Of a stretch of DNA of 64,000 nucleotides, positions 50,805 through 59,634 are shown piece after piece. The translations under genes were made by a program, and so were the position numbers. Positions within the stretch are counted from its first letter, which is position 1; the number at the start of each line of letters is the position of its first letter. The notes beneath the pieces were generated by a model, which was not told the origin of the DNA, searched no databases, and saw only the letters and a list, made by a program, of their open reading frames with translations. Source of the DNA: Candidatus Villigracilis propinquus (GTDB taxonomy: Bacteria > Chloroflexota > Anaerolineae > Anaerolineales > Villigracilaceae); assembly GCA_016714565.1 (NCBI GenBank), contig JADKDM010000037.1, forward strand, positions 1 through 64,000, given 5' to 3'.

Positions 50805-52457
50805 GTGTCATTTATCATCAAGTGCCTTGATTGCGGGCACAACGCCCCGTATTATCCAACATCCTCCACGTGCCCAAAATGCGGCAGTCAATGGCGCGAG
50901 GCAGAATACGACTACGAGCGGATCGGAAAGACCTTGCTTCCCCTGCTGGCAACAAGACCGGCGGGGCTGTGGCGATATCGGGAACTGCTGCCTGTTCGCA
51001 ACCCAAACATCAGCCTGTCGCTGGGCGAAGGAAGCACACCGCTCATCCGCGCCGTTAACCTTGGCATGATGCTGGGCTGCCCGAATATTTACATCAAAGA
51101 TGAAAGACAGGGACCGACATCCTCCTTCAAGGACCGGCAGGCTGCGGTCACCATCGCGGCTTTGAAGGAAGCGGGAATTACTGAAATGGTGGCTGCTTCC
51201 ACGGGGAATGTAGCCATCTCCTATTCGGCTTACGCGTCCCGCGCGGGTATGAAGTTGTGGGCGTTTGTAACCAGCCTCGTCCCTGCCGTAAAAATGCGTG
51301 AGATCGCGTTATATGGAAGTCAGGTCATAAAAATCACAGGCTCATACGACCAATGCAAGCAGGTGGCCTCTGAATTCGCCCGCCAGCGTCATTTGTATCA
51401 GGACATGGGCGCGCGCACCATTACCTCCATCGAAGCCATGAAGACCATCGCCTTTGAAATCGCAGAACAGCTCACCGCCGTTCAAGGTCCGGGCGAAAAC
51501 ACCACATGGCGAACACCGGATTGGTACGTGCAGTCGATAAGCGGCGGCATGGGGCCATTGGGCGTATATAAAGGATTTCGTGAAATGCGGCAAATGGGAT
51601 GGGTGGACCGCATTCCTTCCTTTGCCCCCATTCAGGCGGAAGGCTGCGCCCCAATGGTGAATAGTTGGAAAAAGGGATTGGAAAAAGCCGAACCGGTAAA
51701 AAACCCAAAAACACGCATTGAAACCCTTGCAACTGGCGACCCTGGGCGCTCCTACGAATTCCTGCGCGAGTATGTCAACAACACGAACGGTGCATTTGAA
51801 AGCGTTAGCGATGAAGAAGCATTTCGAGCGATGCACGTTCTTGCAAAAATGGAAGGTATCTCCGCAGAGCCCGCCGCAGCGGTCGCTTTTGCGGGCCTGT
51901 TCAAACTCATTCGCGCCGGAGTCATCAAACCCAGTGATACCGTTGTTGTGAACTGCACCGGCCACACCATGCCGGCAGAACCAAGTATTCTTGGAGATAA
52001 TTGGTCGCGCGATATAAAATTCCCAACATTTGAAGAAACCCCGCAGGAAGGCCTGCTCTCGGCACTTACACAGGTTGCCCCGGAACGCTTCCCCAAGATC
52101 GCCATTGTGGAAGATACCACCGAGGCGCGCCGCCTTATTCGTCGCATTCTACAATCGCAAGGAAATTTCACCATCCTGGAAGCAACCAATGGTCGCGAAG
52201 GTCTCGAACTAATCCAGCGCGAACTACCAGACCTCATCATCCTGGATCTGATGATGCCGGAAATGGACGGTTTTACGGTTATCGAGGCGTTGCGTGCAAA
52301 CCCGGAAACAGCTGTCATTCCAGTCATTGTTGCAACAGCAAAGGAACTTACCCCGGACGAAAAAAGCAGGCTCAGCGGACAGATACAATCTCTCATGCAA
52401 AAAGGCGATTTCCTCAACGATGAATTTCTGGAAGAAGTAAAATCATTAATAAAATAA
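50805..52457 (+). CDS. Threonine synthase-like PLP enzyme fused to a C-terminal receiver domain
   Basis: This is a 550-residue fusion. Residues 1-30 form a zinc ribbon (CLDCGHNAPYY, CPKCGSQW). Residues 60-410 are a fold-type-II PLP enzyme of the threonine synthase family: GEGSTPLIRA, PTSSFKDRQA with the PLP lysine, ASTGNVAISYSAYASRAG, SGGMGPLG and AEPAAAVAF. Residues 425-550 are a receiver domain (IAIVEDTTEA, phospho-acceptor LIILDLMMPEMDGF, Lys in LMQKGDF) most like receiver 2 of the hybrid kinase. Threonine synthase converts O-phosphohomoserine to threonine. Here activity or location may depend on phosphorylation. It has GTG initiation at 50805, 18 nt after the kinase. Whether the enzyme still makes threonine cannot be read from sequence. 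Confidence 0.92.
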   Translation: MSFIIKCLDCGHNAPYYPTSSTCPKCGSQWREAEYDYERIGKTLLPLLATRPAGLWRYRELLPVRNPNISLSLGEGSTPLIRAVNLGMMLGCPNIYIKDERQGPTSSFKDRQAAVTIAALKEAGITEMVAASTGNVAISYSAYASRAGMKLWAFVTSLVPAVKMREIALYGSQVIKITGSYDQCKQVASEFARQRHLYQDMGARTITSIEAMKTIAFEIAEQLTAVQGPGENTTWRTPDWYVQSISGGMGPLGVYKGFREMRQMGWVDRIPSFAPIQAEGCAPMVNSWKKGLEKAEPVKNPKTRIETLATGDPGRSYEFLREYVNNTNGAFESVSDEEAFRAMHVLAKMEGISAEPAAAVAFAGLFKLIRAGVIKPSDTVVVNCTGHTMPAEPSILGDNWSRDIKFPTFEETPQEGLLSALTQVAPERFPKIAIVEDTTEARRLIRRILQSQGNFTILEATNGREGLELIQRELPDLIILDLMMPEMDGFTVIEALRANPETAVIPVIVATAKELTPDEKSRLSGQIQSLMQKGDFLNDEFLEEVKSLIK

Positions 52458-52496
52458 CGATCTTCTTCCAGGCTAACACTACAAAGGCTGGCGTCC

Positions 52497-53444
52497 TTGC
52501 CAAAAAAACAAACAGCCGGGATCATAGCGGCATTTAGTTCAGCGGTATTCCTTGGGTTTGCGCCTGTTTTTGGAAAACTCGCCATTACCGAGGGATTTAC
52601 GCCCTTTGCGGTGGTGGCCTTGCGCACCGGCTTTGCAGCCGCTATCCTCTTTATCGTTATCTCACTTTTCTATCGTCAATATCTATATATTTTTCCGGTG
52701 GGGCTGGTCGGGTGCATGCTTGCAGGCACCATCAATGGGTTGGGCTCTCTGCTTTATTACCTTGCCCTCGAAAGGCTGGATGCGAGCCTGGGTCAGCTGC
52801 TTTATTCGCTCTATCCGTTCTTCGTTGCCCTGTGGCTGATCCTCGACCACCAACCCCCCAGCCGGTTAACATTTTTTCGCATCGCCCTTGCGACCATCGC
52901 CGTGTTGTTGCTCACCAGCGTCCCTGGGCGCTCTGTGGATGTGACGGGCGTCATCATGATGATCGGCGCCGCGGTGTTATATGCCATGCATTTGCCCATC
53001 AACCAACGTGTTCTTTACGAAGTCCCTGCCCCAACCGTCGCGCTTTATACATTGCTGGCAATGAGCGCAGTAGTCATCCCTGCATATTTTATATTTGACC
53101 GCGCTTGGCCCGCCGCAAACATCCCCTGGGCGCCGGTCGCCGGATTAACCTTTGTGACTGTCTTTTCACGTATCGCCCTCTTCCTTGGCGTGAAAAAGAT
53201 CGGCGGAATGCAAACCGCACTATTGGGACTTGCTGAACTTTTGATCGCCATCGTGTTTAGCAATATTTTGCTTGGCGAAAGCCTTTCCCTGCTCCAATGG
53301 ATGGGTGCGCTCGGACTCAGCGTGAGCCTGATCCTCGTTATGTACGAGCAGCAATCGCCGCCGACGCATGGCGGCAAAACCGGCTGGCTTTCTTGGATCC
53401 GTGCGCCGGGATTGCCCAAAGATATTTTTGGCCCGTACGAATAA
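52497..53444 (+). CDS. EamA/DMT-family transporter (10 TM)
   Basis: This 315-residue integral membrane protein has two EamA repeats of five helices each (about 7-135 and 150-285). Typical features are GFAPVFGKLAI near the start, LYYLALERLDASLGQLLYSLYPFF in parts of the first repeat and SRIALFLGVKKIGG in the second. The family exports amino acids, nucleotides or other metabolites; RhtA, a threonine/homoserine exporter, belongs to it. Its position 39 nt after the threonine-synthase-like gene makes an amino-acid substrate attractive but unproven. The start is a TTG with no strong ribosome-binding site, so expression may rely on the upstream genes. Its TAA lies inside the terminator at 53440. Confidence 0.88.
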   Translation: MPKKQTAGIIAAFSSAVFLGFAPVFGKLAITEGFTPFAVVALRTGFAAAILFIVISLFYRQYLYIFPVGLVGCMLAGTINGLGSLLYYLALERLDASLGQLLYSLYPFFVALWLILDHQPPSRLTFFRIALATIAVLLLTSVPGRSVDVTGVIMMIGAAVLYAMHLPINQRVLYEVPAPTVALYTLLAMSAVVIPAYFIFDRAWPAANIPWAPVAGLTFVTVFSRIALFLGVKKIGGMQTALLGLAELLIAIVFSNILLGESLSLLQWMGALGLSVSLILVMYEQQSPPTHGGKTGWLSWIRAPGLPKDIFGPYE

Positions 53445-53475
53445 AAAAGACCACGACAGCGTGGTCTTTTTTATT
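53440..53475. terminator. Bidirectional terminator closing the 32-kb sensor operon
   Basis: AATAAAAAAGACCACG and CGTGGTCTTTTTTATT form a 16-bp stem around ACAG, with A- and T-tracts on both sides. It serves the EamA gene from the left and the response-regulator gene (ending 53481) from the right. It is the first clear terminator after 21380. Confidence 0.95.
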
Positions 53476-53480
53476 GAAAT

Positions 53481-54212
53481 CTATTTATCACCTTCGTACA
53501 GATACCCCGTCCCACGGACGCTGACTACCTGCTCGGAGAGCGAGGGGAACTGATCCAACTTATGCCGCAAGCGGCTGACGAGCGGACGAAGGATCTCCGG
53601 CGCTTCGCGTTGGGAGGTATCGTACCCCTGAACAAGCAGTACCAATTCACGGTGAGAAAAGACCTTGCCTTTATTCTCCATCAAGATCCGCAGCAACCTG
53701 CCTTCTGCAGGAGTAAGGTGTTCGATCTTGCTTTTGAACTTTATCTGGCGGCGGGAAAGATCGACAACCGTTCCATCCTTAAGGCTGAAAACTTCCGGGC
53801 TACTGTCTGAATCCACGGCGGAGATATTGCTCAGGCGTGATTTTGCCGAGCGGCGGGATAGGCCCTTCTTCACCGTGGCGAGAATTTGCACGGGAGAGGC
53901 AGGCTTCAAAAGATAGTCATGGATTCTCAGGCGTAAAGCTTGAATTGCGGTCTCAGTGGAACCGTAAGCCGTTAACAAGATCACTTCGGTTTCAGGCGAG
54001 ACCTGGTTCACCACTTGAACGACTTCCAGACCGTCCATGCCGGGCATCTTCAGATCCACGATCAACAGATCCACATTGTGAGTGCGGACGTGTTCAACTG
54101 CAGCCTGTCCATTAGGTGCAGAGGCGACGGTGTAGCCTTCCAGTTTGAGTATATCGGTGAGGGATTGTCTTGCGACAGGCTCATCATCTACAACCAGAAT
54201 ATTTGATTTCAT
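53481..54212 (-). CDS. Response regulator with winged-helix DNA-binding domain (OmpR type)
   Basis: This 243-residue protein has an N-terminal receiver (about 3-118: LVVDDEPVARQ, phospho-acceptor LLIVDLKMPGMDG, LLTAYGS, LLKPAS). A Ser-rich linker leads to a winged helix of the OmpR/PhoB type (about 150-243: HLTPAEGRLLRIL, SHRELVLLVQGY, LRHKLDQFP, SVRGTGYLY). It should bind DNA and control transcription when phosphorylated. The receiver itself has an NtrC-like look (TETAIQALRLRIHDYLLKP). The ATG at 54212 follows AGGAGGATAACA. It lies 2 nt after the sensor-kinase gene and is the last gene of a three-gene two-component operon. Confidence 0.94.
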   Translation of the reverse strand: MKSNILVVDDEPVARQSLTDILKLEGYTVASAPNGQAAVEHVRTHNVDLLIVDLKMPGMDGLEVVQVVNQVSPETEVILLTAYGSTETAIQALRLRIHDYLLKPASPVQILATVKKGLSRRSAKSRLSNISAVDSDSSPEVFSLKDGTVVDLSRRQIKFKSKIEHLTPAEGRLLRILMENKGKVFSHRELVLLVQGYDTSQREAPEILRPLVSRLRHKLDQFPSLSEQVVSVRGTGYLYEGDK

Positions 54213-54214
54213 TG

Positions 54215-55789
54215 TTATCCTCCTGTGGGTAAAAATATGCGGAAACAAGCGCCGGGGCCACGTTCAGGGATCAACTCTAGGGTGCCTCCGTGTGCGGTTA
54301 TTATATTGTAACTCACTGTAAGTCCCAAGCCGGTACCGCCTTCCTTGGTGCTGAAAAATGGTTCGAAGATATTAGCCTGTTTTTCCTCTGGAATGCCTTT
54401 TCCGTCATCCTGAAATAAAACTTCAACGCCTTCATCCAATCTTCGTGCTGAGATGCGCAACGCCCCGCCTTCGGGCATGGCATCGGCTGCGTTCAGGATA
54501 AGGTTGATAAATACCTGTTGCATCTGGGTTCCTACTGCGTTGATGGTTGGGTTCTGGGCGGGAAAATCCACATGGACATTTACTTTTGATTCGGTAAGCT
54601 GCTTGGACATGAGAGCAATGATATATTGCAGCATTTCGGCGAGGTCTACAGTTTCGAGGGAACTTGCGCCGGGGCGGTAAAAATCCAACATGCGGCGGAC
54701 AGTGAGCATGAGCCGTTCCAACTCAGTGCGGGCGAGATCAAAATATTCCTTGCGTTTTTCTTCGGGCAGGTCTTCGCGCCCCGCAAGGTGGAGGCAGTTT
54801 TGTACCGCCTGCAATGGATTGTTGACTTCATGTGCGATGGATGCGCTGAGGCGCCCCGCGGCGGCCATCTTTTCCGCTTGCAGCAGAGCCTTTTGGGACT
54901 CTTCCACTTTGCGGACGTAATCCAATTGCTCGGCATACAAACGCGCATTCTCCAACGCAGCAATGGACTGACGCGCTAGAATTTGGAACATTTCAAGGTC
55001 TGATTCGCGGAAGGCAGGTTCACTTGCGGTTCTGGCTGCAAATAACACCATGCGGAGGTTCGGGCGTATGACCGGCGTCAGGATAACCGCAGCAAGCCCG
55101 AGCGCGGAAAGATACGCTTTCAAGGCGGAGTCGCCAGGCCCATCGGCATTGATCATCACAGGCGTGGTAGATTCGCCAAGCTGGGAAATCATATCCAAAT
55201 GTTTTTGTGTGGAGGTAAAACCGCGCGAAACGAGCAGGGAATAATCTTTGGTTTCCACACCCTGTTGGTAGCAGGCGGCTTGCGCGCATTGAATGTGGCC
55301 GCAAATTGCGCTGACGATGAGGTCGAGCAGGGGTTCGCGGCGGGTTTCGGAGAGCAGCGCTTCGGTGACTGAAAAGAGCGGACGCAGTGCCTGTGTGCGG
55401 GCGGCATCACGTTTGGTTTGACTGTCTGCAAGGGCGAGTTTGACGGCTTCGATCAGTTCGCTGCCCTGACTGAATGGCTTCATTAAAAGACCGTCCACAC
55501 CCTGCCGGAGTGCGCGAATGGCAGTTTCTACGGTGCCGTGCCCGGTCATGATGAGGACAGCGGTATCGGGTTGGAGACGCTGGGCATGTTGGATGACTTC
55601 AAAACCGTCCACTTCGGGCATGCGAATGTCAACGAGGAGGAGGTTGATCTTGTTTTCCTTCAGGTATTCAATAGCTTTGCGCGGGTTGGTTTCAGTTGCC
55701 ACTTTATAACCAGCGCGGGTAAGCAAACGGTTGCACAACATGGCAATGCCGGGTTCGTCATCGACTACATACACAAAAGGATTTTCCAT
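54215..55789 (-). CDS. Histidine kinase with N-terminal receiver and GAF domain
   Basis: This is a 524-residue soluble kinase. An N-terminal receiver (about 4-122: VVDDEPGIA, phospho-acceptor LLLVDIRMPEVDG, IMTGHGT, LLMKPF) precedes a GAF-like domain (about 145-290) with clustered cysteines (ICGHIQCAQAACYQQ). HisKA with SIAHEVNNPLQAVQNCL and HATPase with LNAADAMPEGG, DDGKGIP and GGTGLGLTVSY follow. The HExNNPL box is of the NtrB/HPK4-like type. The receiver at the front suggests it accepts phosphate from the larger kinase upstream, making a relay. The Cys cluster might respond to redox or bind metal (inference). It is 34 nt downstream of the upstream kinase gene. Confidence 0.93.
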   Translation of the reverse strand: MENPFVYVVDDEPGIAMLCNRLLTRAGYKVATETNPRKAIEYLKENKINLLLVDIRMPEVDGFEVIQHAQRLQPDTAVLIMTGHGTVETAIRALRQGVDGLLMKPFSQGSELIEAVKLALADSQTKRDAARTQALRPLFSVTEALLSETRREPLLDLIVSAICGHIQCAQAACYQQGVETKDYSLLVSRGFTSTQKHLDMISQLGESTTPVMINADGPGDSALKAYLSALGLAAVILTPVIRPNLRMVLFAARTASEPAFRESDLEMFQILARQSIAALENARLYAEQLDYVRKVEESQKALLQAEKMAAAGRLSASIAHEVNNPLQAVQNCLHLAGREDLPEEKRKEYFDLARTELERLMLTVRRMLDFYRPGASSLETVDLAEMLQYIIALMSKQLTESKVNVHVDFPAQNPTINAVGTQMQQVFINLILNAADAMPEGGALRISARRLDEGVEVLFQDDGKGIPEEKQANIFEPFFSTKEGGTGLGLTVSYNIITAHGGTLELIPERGPGACFRIFLPTGG

Positions 55790-55823
55790 AATGATTCCCG
55801 TTTAGGTGAGTGAGAAAATAATG

Positions 55824-58421
55824 CTACAGGGGCAGCCAGACGTCGAAAGTGGAACCATGCCCCGGCTTGCTGGATATTTCTATCGAACCGCCATGATCAG
55901 CGACGATACCGTAGGTGACGGAAAGCCCGAGGCCGGTGCCGCCACGGTCTCCTTTGGTGGTGAAGAAGGGTTCGAAGATCCGGCCCTGGTCTTCGGGCGT
56001 GATGCCGGTGCCGCTGTCTCTGACGCTCATCACGATCCAGTCGCGGTTTTCGCGGCGGGCGGGGTAGGTGCTAACGATCAACTCCCCTCCGCTCTTCATG
56101 GCTTGCAATGCGTTGTGGATCAAATTGAGCAGGACTTGTTTCATTTGATTGGTATCAATTGAGATCCAGGGCAGTTTGTCATCGAGTTGAAGTTTGAGAA
56201 CGACATCGTTAGTGAGGATCAAATGACGGGTGAGTGCGATGACGTCGTTGACCACTTCGTTCAGGTCGGCGCGGGCGCGAAGGCGCTCTCCCTGACGGGA
56301 GAAATCCAACAGGCGGCGGACCACTCCGCTGGCGCGGCGCGCTTCCTTGAGAACCATTTCCAGTTCTGCGCGATGCGGGGAGTCATCGGAGAGTTCATCC
56401 AAAACAATTTCAGAGAACCCGGTGACGGTGGTAAGGGGATTGTTCAACTCATGCGCGATGCCTGCGGCCATTTCGCCCACAGCGGCCAGCTTGGCGGCCT
56501 GCAGCAATCTGTTTTCTGCAGACTGCTGCGCCTCCATGCGCGCGTTCAATTCGATCTCTGTGGAGCGCAACTGGCGGACGGTCTCCTGTAGTTTTTGGTA
56601 TTGGTTGGCACTCGAAACCACGGAGGCAAGAATACCCGCCAACGACTCCATGGCAATGAGGTCATTATGCGAGAATGCGTTTTGCTCACGGCTTTCCACG
56701 TCAATAAAGCCGAGGATGGTCTCACTGTCCTTTAATGCGACACAGATCTCGGAGCGCGCCTCCCAGCCTTTGATGGGCCTGTACCGATCATCCCGGGTCG
56801 TGTCGTTCACGAGAATACTTTCTCCGGTTCGGAGAACATGGCCGGTGACGCCATCTTCAATAATGAATTCCTGCCCGGCCAACGCTGATTTTACAGTTGC
56901 AGCATGGGTTCCGCCGATGCCCTGAATGGTGTAGTTTTTCTGGTTATCCATCAATAAAATGACAGCCAGTTCATATTTAAAATATTGCGCCACAAGCTCA
57001 GCAGTGATGGCGGCTACTTCCTTTTTATCATTCAATCCGATGACCTGCTGCACCACCTCATGGATAAGCCCGAGGCTGCGCGCCCTGCCTTCCGCTTCTT
57101 CACGGAGGCGGGTATATTCGATGAGCCCCGCGAGATGACTGGCGATAACCACCATCAGATGTTCATCATATTGACTGAACGATTCAGCGTATAAATTTTC
57201 GATGACAAGCACACCAGTGGGTTGTCCACGATACTTGAGCGGAACCACCAACTCGGAGCGCGCACCTTTGTGGATTCCAATGAATCCTTCGCGTGTGGAT
57301 TCTGCAATTCGACGGACGCGCCCCTCTTTGAGCACAGCTTCCATGGAATGCCCGGAGAGTGAAACGCTGATGACATTCAACTTGCCTTCGAACATACGAT
57401 AGTCGCGCAGGACACGTCCGTCACTGGAACGCAGGAAGAGAGTGATCAGTTCCGTGTTGAAGGCACGGGTAAGCAGGCCGAACATGCGCCGCGCGATCTG
57501 GTCAAGATTTTGAGCGGAGGAGACGGTGAGAACAAAGTCGTTGAGCAGGCCAAGCCGCCTCAGGTGGGAGGCCATTTCTGAAAATGTGACCACCACCTCA
57601 ACAGACTGTGGAACCCGCGCCGACAGCTCGCGAAGTTGCCCACGTTCCGATTGGCTAAATTCCTTGTGACGCCACATGGCAATGACACCGATCAGCCGGT
57701 GACCAATGACCAGCGGGAGGCAGATCCACACATTAGTTCCAGACTTCAACGAACCGTAGGGCAGATTGTCCCAGGTGGGCTGTCCACGGACGATGAGCAC
57801 ATCAGATAGGGAACGGTTCGCACGACGGAGAATTGGATTCTCGTCAATGAGCATGGACACGCCTTTGGCTTTTGGCGAATTCCATTCGGCTTGAATATCG
57901 AATGATTCGCCGCGACGTATGGCCAGCCACGCTCCCTGACAGGGAACAGCTTGCACGAAAGCGCCCAATACTTTTTCAAGGGCAAGAGGCAGGTCGAACG
58001 CAAGACCAGTTTGCAGATCCGGCAGGAACGGTTGACTGGGCGAAACCAAACGTCCCGAGACAAGTGAAGAAATCAACTTCCAAATCTTCTGGCCGTCTGT
58101 GGACATTTCATCCGCACCGACAAGAATGGATTGGGAAGTGCCGCCAATGGGGAAGGCATAAATACGTGTAGTGGTCAGTTTGCTGTCGTCAGGTGTGGAG
58201 GTAAAACGGGAGTATCCCCCGCTCATTGCGCCGCATAACCAGGCATCCACACTGGGGGTGACGAGCATTTCCATCAATTCATTTTGCGCAGTCTTGTTAA
58301 GGTGATAAATGGACCGAAGCAGCCATGTACCCCCCACCCGCTCCGCCAGAACCGCCCACGTTGCCTCGGAGAGTTGTGTTGCATCTTTGAGTTGAGTTTC
58401 AATGCTGGTATCGGTTTGCAT
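55824..58421 (-). CDS. Multi-GAF sensor histidine kinase
   Basis: This 865-residue kinase has no membrane helices. An N-terminal region of unknown fold (about 1-130) is followed by three GAF domains (about 140-280, 290-440, 455-605), a coiled coil, HisKA with GIAHELNNPLTTVTGFSEIV and HATPase with LIHNALQAM, DSGTGITP and GGTGLGLSVTYG. It is the first gene of the three-gene operon that ends with the OmpR-type regulator, and its cognate partners are probably the two downstream proteins. The ATG at 58421 has a TATAAT 11 nt upstream (58438-58433), implying a leader of only about 4-5 nt. Confidence 0.93.
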   Translation of the reverse strand: MQTDTSIETQLKDATQLSEATWAVLAERVGGTWLLRSIYHLNKTAQNELMEMLVTPSVDAWLCGAMSGGYSRFTSTPDDSKLTTTRIYAFPIGGTSQSILVGADEMSTDGQKIWKLISSLVSGRLVSPSQPFLPDLQTGLAFDLPLALEKVLGAFVQAVPCQGAWLAIRRGESFDIQAEWNSPKAKGVSMLIDENPILRRANRSLSDVLIVRGQPTWDNLPYGSLKSGTNVWICLPLVIGHRLIGVIAMWRHKEFSQSERGQLRELSARVPQSVEVVVTFSEMASHLRRLGLLNDFVLTVSSAQNLDQIARRMFGLLTRAFNTELITLFLRSSDGRVLRDYRMFEGKLNVISVSLSGHSMEAVLKEGRVRRIAESTREGFIGIHKGARSELVVPLKYRGQPTGVLVIENLYAESFSQYDEHLMVVIASHLAGLIEYTRLREEAEGRARSLGLIHEVVQQVIGLNDKKEVAAITAELVAQYFKYELAVILLMDNQKNYTIQGIGGTHAATVKSALAGQEFIIEDGVTGHVLRTGESILVNDTTRDDRYRPIKGWEARSEICVALKDSETILGFIDVESREQNAFSHNDLIAMESLAGILASVVSSANQYQKLQETVRQLRSTEIELNARMEAQQSAENRLLQAAKLAAVGEMAAGIAHELNNPLTTVTGFSEIVLDELSDDSPHRAELEMVLKEARRASGVVRRLLDFSRQGERLRARADLNEVVNDVIALTRHLILTNDVVLKLQLDDKLPWISIDTNQMKQVLLNLIHNALQAMKSGGELIVSTYPARRENRDWIVMSVRDSGTGITPEDQGRIFEPFFTTKGDRGGTGLGLSVTYGIVADHGGSIEISSKPGHGSTFDVWLPL

Positions 58422-58432
58422 AATTTTGACGA

Positions 58433-58438
58433 ATTATA
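58433..58438 (-). promoter_or_regulatory. -10 element of the three-gene two-component operon
   Basis: Minus-strand TATAAT 11 nt before the ATG at 58421. Transcription would begin about 4-5 nt before the start codon; no ribosome-binding site is present. No convincing -35. Confidence 0.5.
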
Positions 58439-58695
58439 ACCCGCCCACCCCTTCAGCGAAGAAAAGACGGAATACACGATTATTTACAAAATGGTCGGTA
58501 TCCATAATTAGTTGAAAGTAAATTAACAAATGCCCCCGCCCAGCCGGGGATCGGGCCTGCGAGGAAGCGGGATAAACTCTATAACCCTTCGGCGATAGAA
58601 TGATAGTCACACAGAAAAGTGACTTCAGTTACTATTCACAAGAATAGACAACGGTTTACTATTTACCCGTATACGAGCAACGAGGAGATGTTCTT

Positions 58696-59073
58696 ATGTC
58701 GTATCAGGTTAGCTACGAACAAGCGGGTTATATCAAACTGGTTTACGAGGGAGATGCGGATTTAAGGGATATAAGAGAAGTGATCACCCGAGGAGTTTCG
58801 CTCGCGATGGAGCGGAATTGCTTTCGGGTATTGAGCGATTTTCGGTCAACGTACCTCCATCTTTCTGCAATGGATATTTTTTCAATTCCGGTAAAACAGA
58901 TCATGCAGGCACACGAGATGGAAGTGCAGTATTTCAAGTTCAAGCGCACCATGGTTGTGCCTGTGGCAGATTTCGAGAAATATAAGTTCTTTGAGAATGT
59001 GGCGGTCAACCGTTCCCACAATATCAAAGTCTTTACGGGTTTCGATGAAGCGCTTATGTGGCTATTGACATGA
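58696..59073 (+). CDS. STAS/SpoIIAA-like small protein (tentative)
   Basis: This 125-residue soluble protein begins MSYQVSYEQAGYIKLVYEGD. The pattern of an early beta strand, DIREVITRG, RVLSDFRSTYLHLS, a late strand RTMVVP and a C-terminal ENVAVNRSHNIKVFTGFDEALMWL resembles the STAS/SEC14-like proteins often encoded beside signalling genes. Such proteins are small interaction modules. The ATG follows GAGGAGATGTTCTT. It is divergent from the two-component operon across 274 nt and precedes the convergent BLUF gene. The family assignment is by pattern only. Confidence 0.55.
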   Translation: MSYQVSYEQAGYIKLVYEGDADLRDIREVITRGVSLAMERNCFRVLSDFRSTYLHLSAMDIFSIPVKQIMQAHEMEVQYFKFKRTMVVPVADFEKYKFFENVAVNRSHNIKVFTGFDEALMWLLT

Positions 59074-59205
59074 TGAAAGCTGATCACGACAAAGGATGCA
59101 ATCAATGTCCATAGTCGCGCCATTTCAAAAACACAGATCAAGAGATCAACGAAATAGAGAATTCTGCAAAACGCATGGCATCCTCTTTTACAGCTACAGT
59201 CCACC

Positions 59206-59625
59206 CTACCGAACATTCTCCTTGAATGACAATAACATCTTATGAGCCAATTGCGGTGATCTACGGAATTTATCCGCAATGAAATCCTCGCGTAGAAAAT
59301 CACTCAACCCGCTCTCATTTTTGGCGATTTCATCCAAATTAAGGAACGCCATGCTCCATTCTGAAAATTCACGTTCTGCGATCGGATCCTTCAAGATGAC
59401 AATAATATTGGTATGGCGTATATCTTTTTCAATCTTTCCGAAAATATCCATCACCGCTTCTTCGGGACCCTCAAGCACCTGCATAAAATTTCCATCTAGA
59501 TAGAGCAACAAGCCAGTCACTGGGCCAACCTCATTATTTCGGCGGCTAACTCGTAAAATATCAAGTAATTCTTCTTTACTCAATAAATGAGTGGCTGTGC
59601 TTACATAGATTAACGAAATCATCAT
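59206..59625 (-). CDS. BLUF-domain blue-light photoreceptor
   Basis: This 139-residue protein has a BLUF domain over residues 1-95 and a short helical C-terminal cap, with no enzymatic output. Key residues are visible: the flavin-proximal Tyr in SLIYVSTA, Asn in SRRNNEVGPVTGLLLY, the switch Gln in GNFMQVLEG, DIRHTNIIV and FSEWSMAF, with the Trp/Met pair that modulates the photocycle. It should bind FAD and change shape in blue light, signalling by protein contact as PixD does. No partner is certain; the nearby STAS-like gene is the closest signalling neighbour. A TATAAT (59640-59635) lies 9 nt before the ATG at 59625; a second ATG follows directly. Confidence 0.92.
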   Translation of the reverse strand: MMISLIYVSTATHLLSKEELLDILRVSRRNNEVGPVTGLLLYLDGNFMQVLEGPEEAVMDIFGKIEKDIRHTNIIVILKDPIAEREFSEWSMAFLNLDEIAKNESGLSDFLREDFIADKFRRSPQLAHKMLLSFKENVR

Positions 59626-59634
59626 GATTTCTAA

